Shown here: one piece after another, positions 30,189-39,086 of the stretch
How the letters are laid out: every line of letters begins with the position of its first letter
How positions within the stretch are numbered: position 1 is the stretch's first letter
DNA from: Rhizobium sp. FKL33
GTDB taxonomy: Bacteria > Pseudomonadota > Alphaproteobacteria > Rhizobiales > Rhizobiaceae
Direction of reading: 5' to 3'
DNA: 64,000 nt
Assembly: GCF_005222915.1 (NCBI RefSeq)
Contig: NZ_STFX01000031.1
Location: 124,001-188,000 of the forward strand
Program-made: the position numbers and the translations under genes
The notes under the pieces: model-generated
The model's database searches: none
What the model saw: the letters and a program-made list of their open reading frames with translations, nothing else
Told to the model about the DNA's origin: nothing

Positions 30189-31781
30189 ATGATCCGTATC
30201 CTTGTCTTCATCGCTGTCGTTCTCGCGGTCGGCTATGGCTTTTCGTGGCTCGCCGATCGTCCGGGCGATCTCTTCATCATCTGGCAGGGCCAGCGCATCG
30301 AAATGACGCTGATGACTGCAGCCGTGCTGGTGTCGGTTCTGATCGCCTCGGTCATGCTCGTCTGGTGGCTGATACGGGCGATCTGGACCTCGCCGCATTC
30401 GGTGACGCGCTATTTCCGCGCCCGCAAGCGCGACCGCGGCTACCAAGCCCTGTCGACCGGGCTGATCGCAGTGGGCTCGGGCGATGCGCCGCTGGCGCGC
30501 CGCATGCTCGATCGCACCAAGGGCCTCATCCGCGCCGACAGCGAACCGCTCATTCATCTTCTCGAAGCCCAGGCTTTGCTGATCGAAGGCAAGACCGAGG
30601 ACGCGCGCAAGAAGTTCGAAGCGATGGCCGAAGATCCCGAAACGCGCGAACTCGGCCTGCGCGGCCTCTATCTCGAAGCCCAGCGCCTCGGTGCGCATGA
30701 AGCGGCGCGCCATTACGCCGAAAAGGCTGTTGAAAAGGCCCCGCATCTGCCCTGGGCGGCGGAAGCCACGCTGGAATATCGCACCCAGGCCGGCCGCTTC
30801 GACGACGCGATCCGGCTTCTGGAAACGCAGCGGGTGCTGAACGGCATGGACCGCAAGACGCATGACCGCAAGAAGGCCGTGCTGCTGGCCGGCCGGGCGC
30901 TCTCGCGCCTCGACGGCGATCCCAAGGGCGCGCGCGAAGACGCCGTTCACGCGCTGAAGCTCTCGCCTGATCTCGTGGCTGCGAGCCTCGTCGCCGCCAA
31001 GGCCTATCTGCGTGAGGACAATCAGCGCAAGGCGATGGGCGTGCTGGAACAGGCCTGGAAGCTGACGCCGCATGCGCAGGTGGCCAGCGCCTATGTCGAA
31101 GCGGGCGGCGGCTCTGCGGCAGACAAGCTGCGCCGGGCCCAGCGCTTGGAGAGCATGCAGTCGCACGCTTACGAATCGCTCTATGCGGTCGCCTCAGCCG
31201 CGCTCGGCGCGCGTGAATTCGCGCTCGCCCGCGCCAAGGCGGAGGCTGCGGCGCGGATCGACGACCGTGAAAGCGCTTTCCTGCTGATGGCCGACATCGA
31301 GGAAGCCGAAACCGGGGATCAGGGCCGCGTTCGGCATTGGCTGGCCCAGGCGCTCAGGGCGCCGCGCGACCCGGAATGGGTTGCGGATGGCCAGGCGTCG
31401 GATGTATGGCTGCCGTTGTCGCCGGTCACCGGCAAGCTCGACGCTTTCGAATGGAAGAGCCTGCATCGCGCCCGCCCCGGCGCGATCGAGGACGGCAACC
31501 GCGCCGCCGAAGCTTTTAGCCGCCTGCCGGATCGCCGCGACGCCGCGACGCAGACGGCCGAGCCAGCGCCGGCCGCAACCCCTGAACCAGTCGGCGCCGC
31601 GCCGGTCGAACCCGTTGTGGCTCCTGCCGCGTCCGTTGCCCCGGCGCCCGCGCCGGCCCAGACTGCCTCGCGCAAAGCGCCGCCGCCGGCCGAGGAGCCC
31701 GTGCAGCCGTTCTTCGGGCGGCCGCCCGATGATCCCGGCGTCAAGCAACCGAAAGCCGCCGACGGCGCGCGTCTGTTCTGA
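30189..31781 (+). CDS. hemY: HemY-family TPR membrane protein
   Basis: A 530-aa protein of the proteobacterial HemY type, not the protoporphyrinogen oxidase of the same name. Membrane helices lie at about 3-20 and 40-62, and the HemY N-terminal domain continues through SPHSVTRYFRARKRDRGYQAL. TPR-like helical repeats cover about residues 90-400. The tail from about 440 is Ala/Pro-rich and probably disordered. It is genetically linked to heme synthesis, but its molecular role is not established. ATG at 30189, AAGG upstream. Confidence 0.88.
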   Translation: MIRILVFIAVVLAVGYGFSWLADRPGDLFIIWQGQRIEMTLMTAAVLVSVLIASVMLVWWLIRAIWTSPHSVTRYFRARKRDRGYQALSTGLIAVGSGDAPLARRMLDRTKGLIRADSEPLIHLLEAQALLIEGKTEDARKKFEAMAEDPETRELGLRGLYLEAQRLGAHEAARHYAEKAVEKAPHLPWAAEATLEYRTQAGRFDDAIRLLETQRVLNGMDRKTHDRKKAVLLAGRALSRLDGDPKGAREDAVHALKLSPDLVAASLVAAKAYLREDNQRKAMGVLEQAWKLTPHAQVASAYVEAGGGSAADKLRRAQRLESMQSHAYESLYAVASAALGAREFALARAKAEAAARIDDRESAFLLMADIEEAETGDQGRVRHWLAQALRAPRDPEWVADGQASDVWLPLSPVTGKLDAFEWKSLHRARPGAIEDGNRAAEAFSRLPDRRDAATQTAEPAPAATPEPVGAAPVEPVVAPAASVAPAPAPAQTASRKAPPPAEEPVQPFFGRPPDDPGVKQPKAADGARLF

Positions 31782-31797
31782 TCGGGAGGCTGCCGGG

Positions 31798-32265
31798 ATG
31801 TTCGAGAAACTGATGGGTTTTCTCCATGCGTTGAGCGGCGAGACGCCGAAAGTGGAGCCGGATAGCCCGGCTGTCGCGGTGATCGCGCTCGCTCTCAGCG
31901 TCATCCAGGCTGACGGCGTGGTCAAAACAGCCGAGGAGCAGATGCTCGAAAAGGTGATCCGCGACTACTTCAATCTCAGCGGTCCCGAATTTCGTGAATT
32001 GCTGGCGACGGCGCGTCAGCAGGAAGAGGAGGCGGTCGACTTCTTCCGCTTCACGTCCCGGATCAACAAGGAACTCGATGAGCGCCAGAAGCTCGAATTC
32101 ATCGGCATGCTCTGGCAGATCGTCCATGCCGACCACGAGCGCAACGAACTCGAGGATCACCTGATCTGGCGGATCGCCGAACTGATCGGCGTCTCGGGCC
32201 GCGACAGGGTGACCAAACGCATGGAAGTCGAGCGTCGCCTCGACGAAAGCGGGGAGACCTCCTGA
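31798..32265 (+). CDS. TerB-like helical protein
   Basis: A 155-aa all-helical cytoplasmic protein of the TerB/DjlA-like family. Supporting segments are AVIALALSVIQADGVVKTAEE at about 26-46 with the acidic metal-binding-like pair, KLEFIGMLWQIVHADHERNELEDHLIWRIAELIGVS in the second half, and conserved Asp/Glu positions. The name comes from tellurite resistance, but isolated TerB proteins need not act on tellurite. GGGAGG precedes the ATG. It follows hemY by 16 bases and precedes the amidotransferase by four. Confidence 0.85.
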   Translation: MFEKLMGFLHALSGETPKVEPDSPAVAVIALALSVIQADGVVKTAEEQMLEKVIRDYFNLSGPEFRELLATARQQEEEAVDFFRFTSRINKELDERQKLEFIGMLWQIVHADHERNELEDHLIWRIAELIGVSGRDRVTKRMEVERRLDESGETS

Positions 32266-32269
32266 CAGC

Positions 32270-33019
32270 ATGCTGCGTCACCCTGCAAAGACCAAGAAGG
32301 TGGATGACCGCCCGGTTCTGATCGTGCTGCACCAGGAGCGCTCCACGCCCGGCCGCGCCGGGCAGATGCTGGAAGAAAAGGGGTATCGGCTCGATATCCG
32401 TCGTCCCGCGCTCGGCCAGAAACTGCCCGACACCTTGCGCAATCACGCCGGCGCCGTCGTGTTCGGCGGCCCGCAGAGCGCCAATGACGATCTCGATTAT
32501 GTGAAGGCCGAGATCGATTGGATCAGGGTTCCTCTGTCGGAAAACAAGCCCTATCTCGGCATCTGCCTGGGCGCGCAGATGCTGGTCAAGCATCTCGGCG
32601 GCAGGGTCGAAAGCCACATCGAAGGCAAGACCGAGATCGGATGGTATCCGATTTCCGCCACCGAGGAAGGCCAGAAGCTCATGGACTGGCCGTCAATGGT
32701 CTATCACTTCCATCGCGAAGGCTTCGACCTGCCCTCAGGGGCGGTGCGGCTGGCTGAGGGCGACACCTATGAAAACCAGGCGATCCGTTATGGCGAAAAC
32801 GCCTGGGGCGTGCAGTTCCATGGCGAATTGACGCGCATGATGATGCATCGCTGGGTGGTGCATGGCGCCCATCGCTTCGAATTGCCCAACGCCCAGACGG
32901 GCGACAAGCATCTCGAAGGCCGCTTCCTGCATGATCAGGCGTTGAGGCTCTGGATGTCGAACATGCTGGACCTCGTCTTCGGCCACCGCCTGATCGCTTC
33001 GCAGAGCGCCAGCGGCTGA
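32270..33019 (+). CDS. Class I glutamine amidotransferase (GMP synthase-like)
   Basis: A 249-aa stand-alone class I amidotransferase domain. The nucleophile Cys99 is in YLGICLGAQML, and His184 with Glu186 in WGVQFHGELT complete the triad (Gly replaces the usual Pro of HPE). VVFGGPQSAND is the oxyanion-side segment. Homologues are usually annotated as GMP synthase-like, but a synthetase domain is absent, so the acceptor is unknown. It directly follows terB and may share the heme operon transcript. Confidence 0.9.
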   Translation: MLRHPAKTKKVDDRPVLIVLHQERSTPGRAGQMLEEKGYRLDIRRPALGQKLPDTLRNHAGAVVFGGPQSANDDLDYVKAEIDWIRVPLSENKPYLGICLGAQMLVKHLGGRVESHIEGKTEIGWYPISATEEGQKLMDWPSMVYHFHREGFDLPSGAVRLAEGDTYENQAIRYGENAWGVQFHGELTRMMMHRWVVHGAHRFELPNAQTGDKHLEGRFLHDQALRLWMSNMLDLVFGHRLIASQSASG

Positions 33020-34258
33020 TCAGTCCCGAACGGGCGCGTCCAGCGTGTCGATCTTGCGCAATTGCGGGAAGAGCCAGGCCCAGCCGACCGAGACCATCAG
33101 CGCGCCGATGCCGCCGATCACCACCGCCGGCACGGCGCCGAAGCCCCAGGCCATGACGCCGGCGCGCGCCTCGCCCAATTCGTTGGAGGCGCCGATGAAC
33201 ACCGAGTTGACGGCGTTGACCCGGCCGCGCACTTCGTCCGGCGTCCACAGCGCCAGCAGCGTCTCGCGCACATAGACCGAGATCATGTCGCCCGCACCCA
33301 TCACCACCAGCGCCGCAATCGACAGCCATGCGGTCTGCGACAGGCCGAACACCAGCGTGCCGAGCCCGAACACCGCAACCCCGATGAACATGGTGACCCC
33401 GGCGCTTTTCTTGATGGGGAAGCTCGCGAGATAGATCGCCATGACGATCGCGCCGATGCCCGGGGCTGCGCGCAGGAGGCCGAGGCCGAAGGGGCCGAGA
33501 ACGAGGATGTCGGAGGCGAAGACCGGCATCAGCGCCACCGCGCCGCCGAGCAGCACGACGAAGAGATCGAGCGAAATGGCGCCCAGCACGACCTTCTCCT
33601 GCCTGATGAAGCCGAAGCCCGCGACGATATAGGCCCAGCTTTTGTCTTCCGACGCCGTCTTCTGGCTCGGCTTCGGCACCAGGAAGATCAGGATGGCGCC
33701 CGCGGCCATGAAGGCGAAGGCGACGCCATAAGCGACCACAGGGCCGACGCCGTAGAGCAGCCCGCCCGCCATGGGGCCGACGATCGAGGCGGTCTGCCAG
33801 GACGAGGCGTTCCAGGCGAAGGAATTGGCGAGATCCTTCTCCGGCACCAGATTGGGCGCGAGAGACTGCACCGCCGGGCCCATGAAGGCGCGTTCGATGC
33901 CGAAGATGGTGAGGATGGCGAAGACCAGAGCAGGCGCGAAAGCGTCGGCGACCGTGAGCGCGAGCAGCGCGGCGGCGCAGCCGGCGCTGACCGCCAGGCA
34001 GATCGCCACGATGGCGCGCCTGTTATAGCGGTCGGCGACCGAGCCGGTGACCAGGATCAAGAGAAGCGAGGGTAGAAACTGCACCAGACCGATCAGCCCG
34101 AGAAACAGCGTGCTCTTGGTCACTTCATACATCTGCCAGCCGACGGCCACGGAAATGATCTGGATCGCGAAGGCGGCAAGAAAGCGGGCGAAAAAGAACA
34201 GGGTGTAGGACCGATGCCGGAACGCGGCAAAGCGGTCTTCCGCTGCGGCAAGTGACAT
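33020..34258 (-). CDS. MFS transporter, EntS-like (MFS_3)
   Basis: A 412-aa carrier with about 12 hydrophobic helices, resembling enterobactin exporter EntS and related MFS_3 proteins. Typical segments are YTLFFFARFLAAFAIQII in helix 1, GSVADRYNRRAIV after helix 2 and GPAVQSLAPNLVPEKDLANSF in the middle. The ATG at 34258 has GAGGA upstream and is preferred to the ATG at 34303, which has no Shine-Dalgarno. It converges with the amidotransferase with no gap. Substrate unknown. Confidence 0.87.
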   Translation of the reverse strand: MSLAAAEDRFAAFRHRSYTLFFFARFLAAFAIQIISVAVGWQMYEVTKSTLFLGLIGLVQFLPSLLLILVTGSVADRYNRRAIVAICLAVSAGCAAALLALTVADAFAPALVFAILTIFGIERAFMGPAVQSLAPNLVPEKDLANSFAWNASSWQTASIVGPMAGGLLYGVGPVVAYGVAFAFMAAGAILIFLVPKPSQKTASEDKSWAYIVAGFGFIRQEKVVLGAISLDLFVVLLGGAVALMPVFASDILVLGPFGLGLLRAAPGIGAIVMAIYLASFPIKKSAGVTMFIGVAVFGLGTLVFGLSQTAWLSIAALVVMGAGDMISVYVRETLLALWTPDEVRGRVNAVNSVFIGASNELGEARAGVMAWGFGAVPAVVIGGIGALMVSVGWAWLFPQLRKIDTLDAPVRD

Positions 34259-34392
34259 TGGGAGTATTTCCTCGACTGATCCGGCCTCTGGAATGCGGGC
34301 CATTAAGGATGAATGACTCGGCGCGCAAGGCCGCCCTTGCCGGATAAAGACCGGTTCATTACATGTCTGTCAACGCTTAATCGGAGCAGACC

Positions 34393-34689
34393 ATGCTGGC
34401 CATTCTCAATACGATCCTGTTTGCGCTGAACATCTATATCTGGATTCTCATCGCGTCTGCGATCTTCTCCTGGCTCTACGCCTTCAACGTCATCAATTCG
34501 CGCAACCAGTTCGTTGGCATGATCGGGCAGGCGCTGTCCGCCTTGACCGAGCCGGTGCTGCGGCCGATCCGCCGCTTCATGCCCAATCTCGGCGGCGTCG
34601 ACATTTCGCCGATCGTGGTCTTCATCCTGATCTACTTCATCCAGCAGATCATTATTCTTTATCTCTACCCGATGGCGGTCGGCTACTAA
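34393..34689 (+). CDS. YggT-family membrane protein
   Basis: A 98-aa protein with two hydrophobic helices, at about 6-27 and 70-93. The family signature [23 protein letters not shown] lies between them in two parts. YggT proteins are linked to osmotic stress or to cell division and thylakoid organisation in various bacteria, without a defined activity. The DUF167 gene starts directly after its TAA, the usual partner of YggT. Confidence 0.9.
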   Translation: MLAILNTILFALNIYIWILIASAIFSWLYAFNVINSRNQFVGMIGQALSALTEPVLRPIRRFMPNLGGVDISPIVVFILIYFIQQIIILYLYPMAVGY

Positions 34690-34980
34690 GTGGCGGCTGA
34701 GCCCTTCCTGCGCCTCGCCGTGCGGCTCACGCCAAGCGGCGGGCGCGACGCCGTCGAGGGTTTCGAGACGGATGCGGCCGGCGAGCGCTGGCTGAAGGCG
34801 CGCGTGCGCGCCGTCCCCGAAGACGGCAAGGCCAACAAGGCGCTGATCGAACTGCTGGCCAAGACGCTGAAGCTGCCGAAATCGGCGTTTTCCTTCATCA
34901 CGGGCGAAACATCGCGCAAAAAAATCCTCCGGATCGAGGCCGACTCGGAGGATGTGATGACGAAACTCGGTGGTTCCTGA
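34690..34980 (+). CDS. DUF167 (YggU) family protein
   Basis: A 96-aa small alpha/beta protein. The family core LAVRLTPSGGRDAVEGF, WLKARVRAVPEDGKANKALIELLAK and SFITGETSRKKILRI is complete. Function is unknown. The start is GTG, immediately after the yggT stop with no gap; the pair yggT-DUF167 is widespread, so translation is probably coupled. Confidence 0.9.
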   Translation: MAAEPFLRLAVRLTPSGGRDAVEGFETDAAGERWLKARVRAVPEDGKANKALIELLAKTLKLPKSAFSFITGETSRKKILRIEADSEDVMTKLGGS

Positions 34981-34983
34981 GGC

Positions 34984-35523
34984 TTACTTGGCCTTTTCGG
35001 CCTTGGCGCGCTCGATGGCCTCGACGATCAGTTCCTTGGCGCGCGCAGAGCCTTCCCAACCGAACAGCTTGACCCACTTGCCGGGCTCGAGATCCTTGTA
35101 GTGCTGGAAGAAGTGCTCGATCTGCTTGACGGTGATTTCCGGCAGGTCGGTGTATTCATGCACCTTCTCATAGCGGAGCGTCAGCTTGGGCGAGGGGACC
35201 GCGATGATCTTTTCGTCCTTGCCGGAATTGTCTTCCATCATCAGGACGCCGATCGGGCGGACATTGATGACGCAGCCCGGCACCAGCGGACGGGTCGAGG
35301 CGATCAGCACGTCGATCGGGTCGCCGTCGTCGGACAGGGTGTGCGGCACGAAGCCGTAATTGCCCGGATAGGTCATCGGCGTGTAGAGGAAGCGGTCGAC
35401 CACCAGCGTGCCAGCCTCCTTGTCCATCTCATACTTGATCGGATGGCCGCCCACGGGCACTTCCACGATCACATTGATGTCTTCCGGGGGATTTTTGCCG
35501 ATGGATACTGCGTCGATGCGCAT
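34984..35523 (-). CDS. ppa: Inorganic pyrophosphatase
   Basis: Hydrolyses pyrophosphate to phosphate in the cytoplasm (family I, Mg-dependent). 179 aa from the ATG at 35523, the normal size. Landmarks are [37 protein letters not shown] with the metal-binding Asp residues at about 65-71, and [18 protein letters not shown] at the C-terminus. A longer open frame upstream is not supported by homology. Converges with the DUF167 gene. Confidence 0.95.
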   Translation of the reverse strand: MRIDAVSIGKNPPEDINVIVEVPVGGHPIKYEMDKEAGTLVVDRFLYTPMTYPGNYGFVPHTLSDDGDPIDVLIASTRPLVPGCVINVRPIGVLMMEDNSGKDEKIIAVPSPKLTLRYEKVHEYTDLPEITVKQIEHFFQHYKDLEPGKWVKLFGWEGSARAKELIVEAIERAKAEKAK

Positions 35524-35696
35524 AAGTGCCTCCGCTGGGTGGAAAAATTCCGCATTGCGATAGACGAAAAAGCCGGAGAAGACAACAAGACCATAGGACA
35601 AAAGGCCCGAGTATTTCTCGCTGGCGGGACATGATGGTTGTTGTAACATGACGTCTTGCCGCGGTCGGCCGGCGGCGAGAGGGGCGGGAGAGGACG

Positions 35697-36335
35697 ATGA
35701 GCAGATTTTTCGGACGGATGGTGAGCGTAGGGGGCTTGCTGATCCTGTGGGCGCTGCAGTCCGCGCAGGCAAGCGCTGAGGAGAGCGTCTATACGGATCT
35801 CGATCTCGACGCTTGCGTCTCGGTCAACCCATCCGCCGAAGAGGAACCCGGCGGTTTCGCCTCGCTCCGCTGCGAGGGCTATCGGGGAACGCCGGTCTAC
35901 TTCAAGGAATTCGATCTGCGCCAGAGCGTCTATTACGGGCCGGTGTCCCAGAAGATCATCGACGAGGCGGGTGAAACCTTTTCGGCCTTCAATCACGTCG
36001 GCAAGAAGATCGAATGGCGGCTCGGCGCCGATGGGCGACCGACAGCCACGATCCTGCGCTGGTTCATCGAAAACACCAATCCCGACACCGGCTCGGTCGA
36101 CAAGGCGCTGACGGGGCAGGTGCTCGTGGTTTCCAAGGCTGCGACCGACGACGATCCCATGGGCTGCGTAGCCGGTTATGTCGATGCCCTCGCCAATCCC
36201 GGCCCCAATGACCTGGCCCGGCAGGTGGCGGACGAGATCGCGCCTGGTTTCGCCTGCGGCGTCGACCGGCCGACATATCATGGCAAGCGCGGCGAAAAGG
36301 CCGGCGAGCCGTCCTACAGCTTTCCCCAGCCCTGA
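35697..36335 (+). CDS. Secreted protein of unknown function
   Basis: A 212-aa protein with a Sec signal peptide (hydrophobic 8-22, likely cleavage near ASA at about 25-27). Four Cys (DACVSV, LRCEG, MGCVA, FACGV) could form two disulfides. No domain is recognised. GGGAGAGG precedes the ATG at 35697. It is divergent from ppa across about 170 bases and convergent with the GNAT gene. Confidence 0.78.
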   Translation: MSRFFGRMVSVGGLLILWALQSAQASAEESVYTDLDLDACVSVNPSAEEEPGGFASLRCEGYRGTPVYFKEFDLRQSVYYGPVSQKIIDEAGETFSAFNHVGKKIEWRLGADGRPTATILRWFIENTNPDTGSVDKALTGQVLVVSKAATDDDPMGCVAGYVDALANPGPNDLARQVADEIAPGFACGVDRPTYHGKRGEKAGEPSYSFPQP

Positions 36336-36354
36336 TCCCTCGCGGTCAAGTAAG

Positions 36355-36864
36355 TCAGTTCGGCCAGATGAAGCCCAGCTTCTTGAGCGAGGCGTCGCCG
36401 AAATCTTCCATGCCTTCGGCCACATCGAGCCCGCCGCTGGCGCGGAAGAAGGTAACGGCGTGCTCGCTGTCTTCCAGGCACCATGCGGCCAGGCCGCGCA
36501 TGCCCAGCCCCTTCAGAAGGGCGCGGGCTTCGCGGAACATGTAGCTGCCGAGGCCGGTGCCCTGAAATTCCGGCAGGATGTAGAGTTCGTAGATTTCGCC
36601 GTCCTGCTTGAGGGCGGGGGCGCGGTTGACGCCGATCGTCGTATAGCCGGCGATGGTTCCGCCGATATCGAGCACCAGCAGCGTCGACGGCCCCTGGGCG
36701 GCGCGGCGCCACCAGTCTTCCTTGCGGCGCTCCAGCATCTGGATCAGCGCTTTGTGGGGGATCAGGCCGCTATAGGAATGCAGCCAGGAACGGCGGTGGG
36801 TTTCGGACACGTCGCGCGCATCGGAAGCGTCCGCTCGCCGCAATTCGATCGACAACGTCTTCAT
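36355..36864 (-). CDS. GNAT-family N-acetyltransferase
   Basis: A 169-aa GCN5-related acetyltransferase. The fold is read from IELRRADASDARDV at the start, EIYELYILPEFQGTGLGSYMF with the acetyl-CoA-binding Q/R-x2-G-x-G/A loop at about 100-108, and AVTFFRASGGLDVAE near the end. The acceptor is unknown; candidates include small molecules or protein N-termini. It is convergent with the secreted-protein gene at 35697. Confidence 0.88.
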   Translation of the reverse strand: MKTLSIELRRADASDARDVSETHRRSWLHSYSGLIPHKALIQMLERRKEDWWRRAAQGPSTLLVLDIGGTIAGYTTIGVNRAPALKQDGEIYELYILPEFQGTGLGSYMFREARALLKGLGMRGLAAWCLEDSEHAVTFFRASGGLDVAEGMEDFGDASLKKLGFIWPN

Positions 36865-36997
36865 AACGCTTCACCCATATGCCGGCCCCGGATCATCCGG
36901 GCCTACTCCAAACACCACCAGCGCGTCGTGCGACGCAGTGCGTAAAAGTTAACGCGGAATTAAGCTGCGCCGCAAGTCGTCATTGGTCATTCCACAT

Positions 36998-37029
36998 AGA
37001 AAAGCCCGACCGCTCGGAAGCGGCCGGGC
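36998..37029 (-). terminator. Rho-independent terminator of typA
   Basis: On the minus strand a 10-bp stem (37020-37029 with 37004-37013, one mismatch) with a 6-base loop is followed by TTTTCT. It begins about 30 bases after the typA stop. Confidence 0.82.
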
Positions 37030-37057
37030 CAAATGGTTAATTCGGAAAAGCCCTGTC

Positions 37058-38890
37058 TCAGGCTGCGCCGGCGGCCTTGGCCTTTTCCATGCGCTTGCGG
37101 TCGTTGGCGTCGAGATACATCTTGCGCAGGCGGATGGACTTCGGCGTCACTTCGACCAGTTCGTCGTCCTGGATCCAGGACAGCGCGCGGTCGAGCGTCA
37201 TGCGGATCGGCGGGGTCAGCTTGACGGCTTCATCCTTACCGGCGGCGCGGATGTTGGTCAGCTGCTTGCCCTTGAGCACGTTGACTTCCAGGTCGTTGTC
37301 GCGGCTGTGGATGCCGATGATCATGCCCATATAGACCTTCTCGCCCGGATCGATGATCATCGGACCGCGGTCTTCCAGGTTGAACAGGGCGTAAGCCACG
37401 GCTTCGCCGGCTGCGTTGGCGAGGAGCACGCCATTGATGCGGCCGCCGATCTGGCCCTTGAAGGGCTGGTAGTCGTGGAACAGGCGGTTCATGATCGCCG
37501 TGCCGCGCGTGTCGGTCAGGAGTTCCGACTGGTAGCCGATCAGGCCGCGGGTCGGGGCGTAGAAGCGCAGACGGACGCGATTGCCGCCCGAGGGACGCAG
37601 TTCGACCATTTCGCCCTTACGCTCGGACATCTTCTGCACGACGACGCCGGAATGTTCTTCATCGACGTCGATGACGACTTCTTCGATCGGCTCGAGCAGG
37701 GCGCCGCTTTCATCCTTGTGCATCACCACGCGCGGACGCGAGACGGCGAGTTCGAAGCCTTCGCGGCGCATGGTTTCGATGAGAACCGCGAGCTGCAATT
37801 CGCCGCGGCCCGACACGTAGAACGAATCCTTGCCTTCGGCCTCTTCGATCTTCAGGGCGACATTGCCCTCGGCTTCTTTGAACAGGCGGTCGCGGATGAC
37901 GCGGCTCGTGACCTTGTCGCCTTCGGTGCCGGCAAGCGGGCTGTCATTGACGAGGAAGGACATGGTGACGGTCGGCGGGTCGATCGGCTGGGCGGTCAGC
38001 GCTTCTGTGACCGAGGGGTCGCAGAAGGTGTCGGCGACGGTGCCCTTGGAGAGGCCCGCGATCGCGACGATGTCGCCGGCATGGGCTTCTTCGATCGGCT
38101 GACGCTCGATGCCGCGGAACGCGAGGATCTTGGAGATGCGGCCGGTTTCGATGAGCTTGCCGTCCTGGCCGAGAACCTTCACCGCCTGGTTCGGCTTGAT
38201 CGAGCCGGAATGGATGCGGCCGGTGATGATGCGGCCCAGGAAGGGGTTGGCTTCGAGGATGGTGCCGATCATGCGGAACGCACCGTCTTCCTCGCCGACG
38301 CTCGGCTCGGGGACGTGACGCAGCACGAGGTCGAGAAGCGGCGCGAGGCCTTCGTCCTTCGGGCCTTCCGGATTGACGTTCATCCAGCCGTCGCGGCCCG
38401 AACCGTAGAGGATCGGGAAGTCGAGCTGTTCGTCGGTGGCGTCGAGATTGGCGAAGAGATCGAAGACTTCGTTGATGACTTCCTCATGGCGGCCATCCGG
38501 ACGGTCGATCTTGTTGATCGCGACGATCGGGCGGAGGCCGACCTTCAGCGCCTTGGAGACGACGAACTTGGTCTGCGGCATCGGGCCTTCGGAGCTATCG
38601 ACCAGAACGATCGCGCCGTCCACCATCGAGAGGATGCGCTCGACTTCGCCGCCGAAGTCGGCGTGGCCTGGGGTGTCGACGATGTTGATGCGGACGCCCT
38701 TCCACTCGATCGAGGTCGCCTTGGCGAGAATGGTGATGCCGCGCTCTTTTTCCAGATCGTTGGAGTCCATCATGCGCTCGACCGTGCGCTGGTTTTCACG
38801 GAAAGAGCCGGACTGCTTCAGAAGTTCGTCGACAAGCGTCGTCTTCCCATGGTCAACGTGTGCGATAATCGCGATATTGCGCATTTTCAT
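37058..38890 (-). CDS. typA: Ribosome-associated GTPase TypA/BipA
   Basis: Translational GTPase of the EF-G family that acts in ribosome assembly and stress adaptation. 610 aa. G1 is [10 protein letters not shown] at about residues 10-19, G3 is [14 protein letters not shown], and G4 is NKIDRPDGR. The C-terminal domain contains [20 protein letters not shown] and TPTRGLIG-like segments ([14 protein letters not shown]). The ATG at 38890 matches homologues; a longer frame from 38971 does not. Confidence 0.95.
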   Translation of the reverse strand: MKMRNIAIIAHVDHGKTTLVDELLKQSGSFRENQRTVERMMDSNDLEKERGITILAKATSIEWKGVRINIVDTPGHADFGGEVERILSMVDGAIVLVDSSEGPMPQTKFVVSKALKVGLRPIVAINKIDRPDGRHEEVINEVFDLFANLDATDEQLDFPILYGSGRDGWMNVNPEGPKDEGLAPLLDLVLRHVPEPSVGEEDGAFRMIGTILEANPFLGRIITGRIHSGSIKPNQAVKVLGQDGKLIETGRISKILAFRGIERQPIEEAHAGDIVAIAGLSKGTVADTFCDPSVTEALTAQPIDPPTVTMSFLVNDSPLAGTEGDKVTSRVIRDRLFKEAEGNVALKIEEAEGKDSFYVSGRGELQLAVLIETMRREGFELAVSRPRVVMHKDESGALLEPIEEVVIDVDEEHSGVVVQKMSERKGEMVELRPSGGNRVRLRFYAPTRGLIGYQSELLTDTRGTAIMNRLFHDYQPFKGQIGGRINGVLLANAAGEAVAYALFNLEDRGPMIIDPGEKVYMGMIIGIHSRDNDLEVNVLKGKQLTNIRAAGKDEAVKLTPPIRMTLDRALSWIQDDELVEVTPKSIRLRKMYLDANDRKRMEKAKAAGAA

Positions 38891-39033
38891 GATGTGGATC
38901 TCTGAGTTCGGGGGCGCGGCAACGGGACGCGGCGCCAATTGTTTGGCGGCCTCATACCCTTTTTTTTGCAAATGCGAAAGGGGGAGGTCGGATAAAGTCG
39001 AAACGCGGTGAATCCCGGCGATTTTCCCACGAT

Positions 39034-39067
39034 GAAAAGAGCTCCCTGCGCCGATGGCGCAGGGAGC
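39034..39067 (-). terminator. Rho-independent terminator of phoD
   Basis: A perfect 12-bp stem, 39056-39067 with 39041-39052, loop of three bases, is followed on the minus strand by TCTTTTCATC. It starts about 20 bases after the phoD stop. Confidence 0.88.
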
Positions 39068-39086
39068 CGGGATGACGAGGTCGATC

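Noticed and set aside
34259-34303. Longer start for the EntS-like carrier
   Set aside because: No Shine-Dalgarno before 34303, whereas GAGGA precedes the ATG at 34258.
36983-38905. 640-codon plus-strand open frame opposite typA
   Set aside because: Antisense shadow; typA has all GTPase motifs, and this frame also runs through its terminator.
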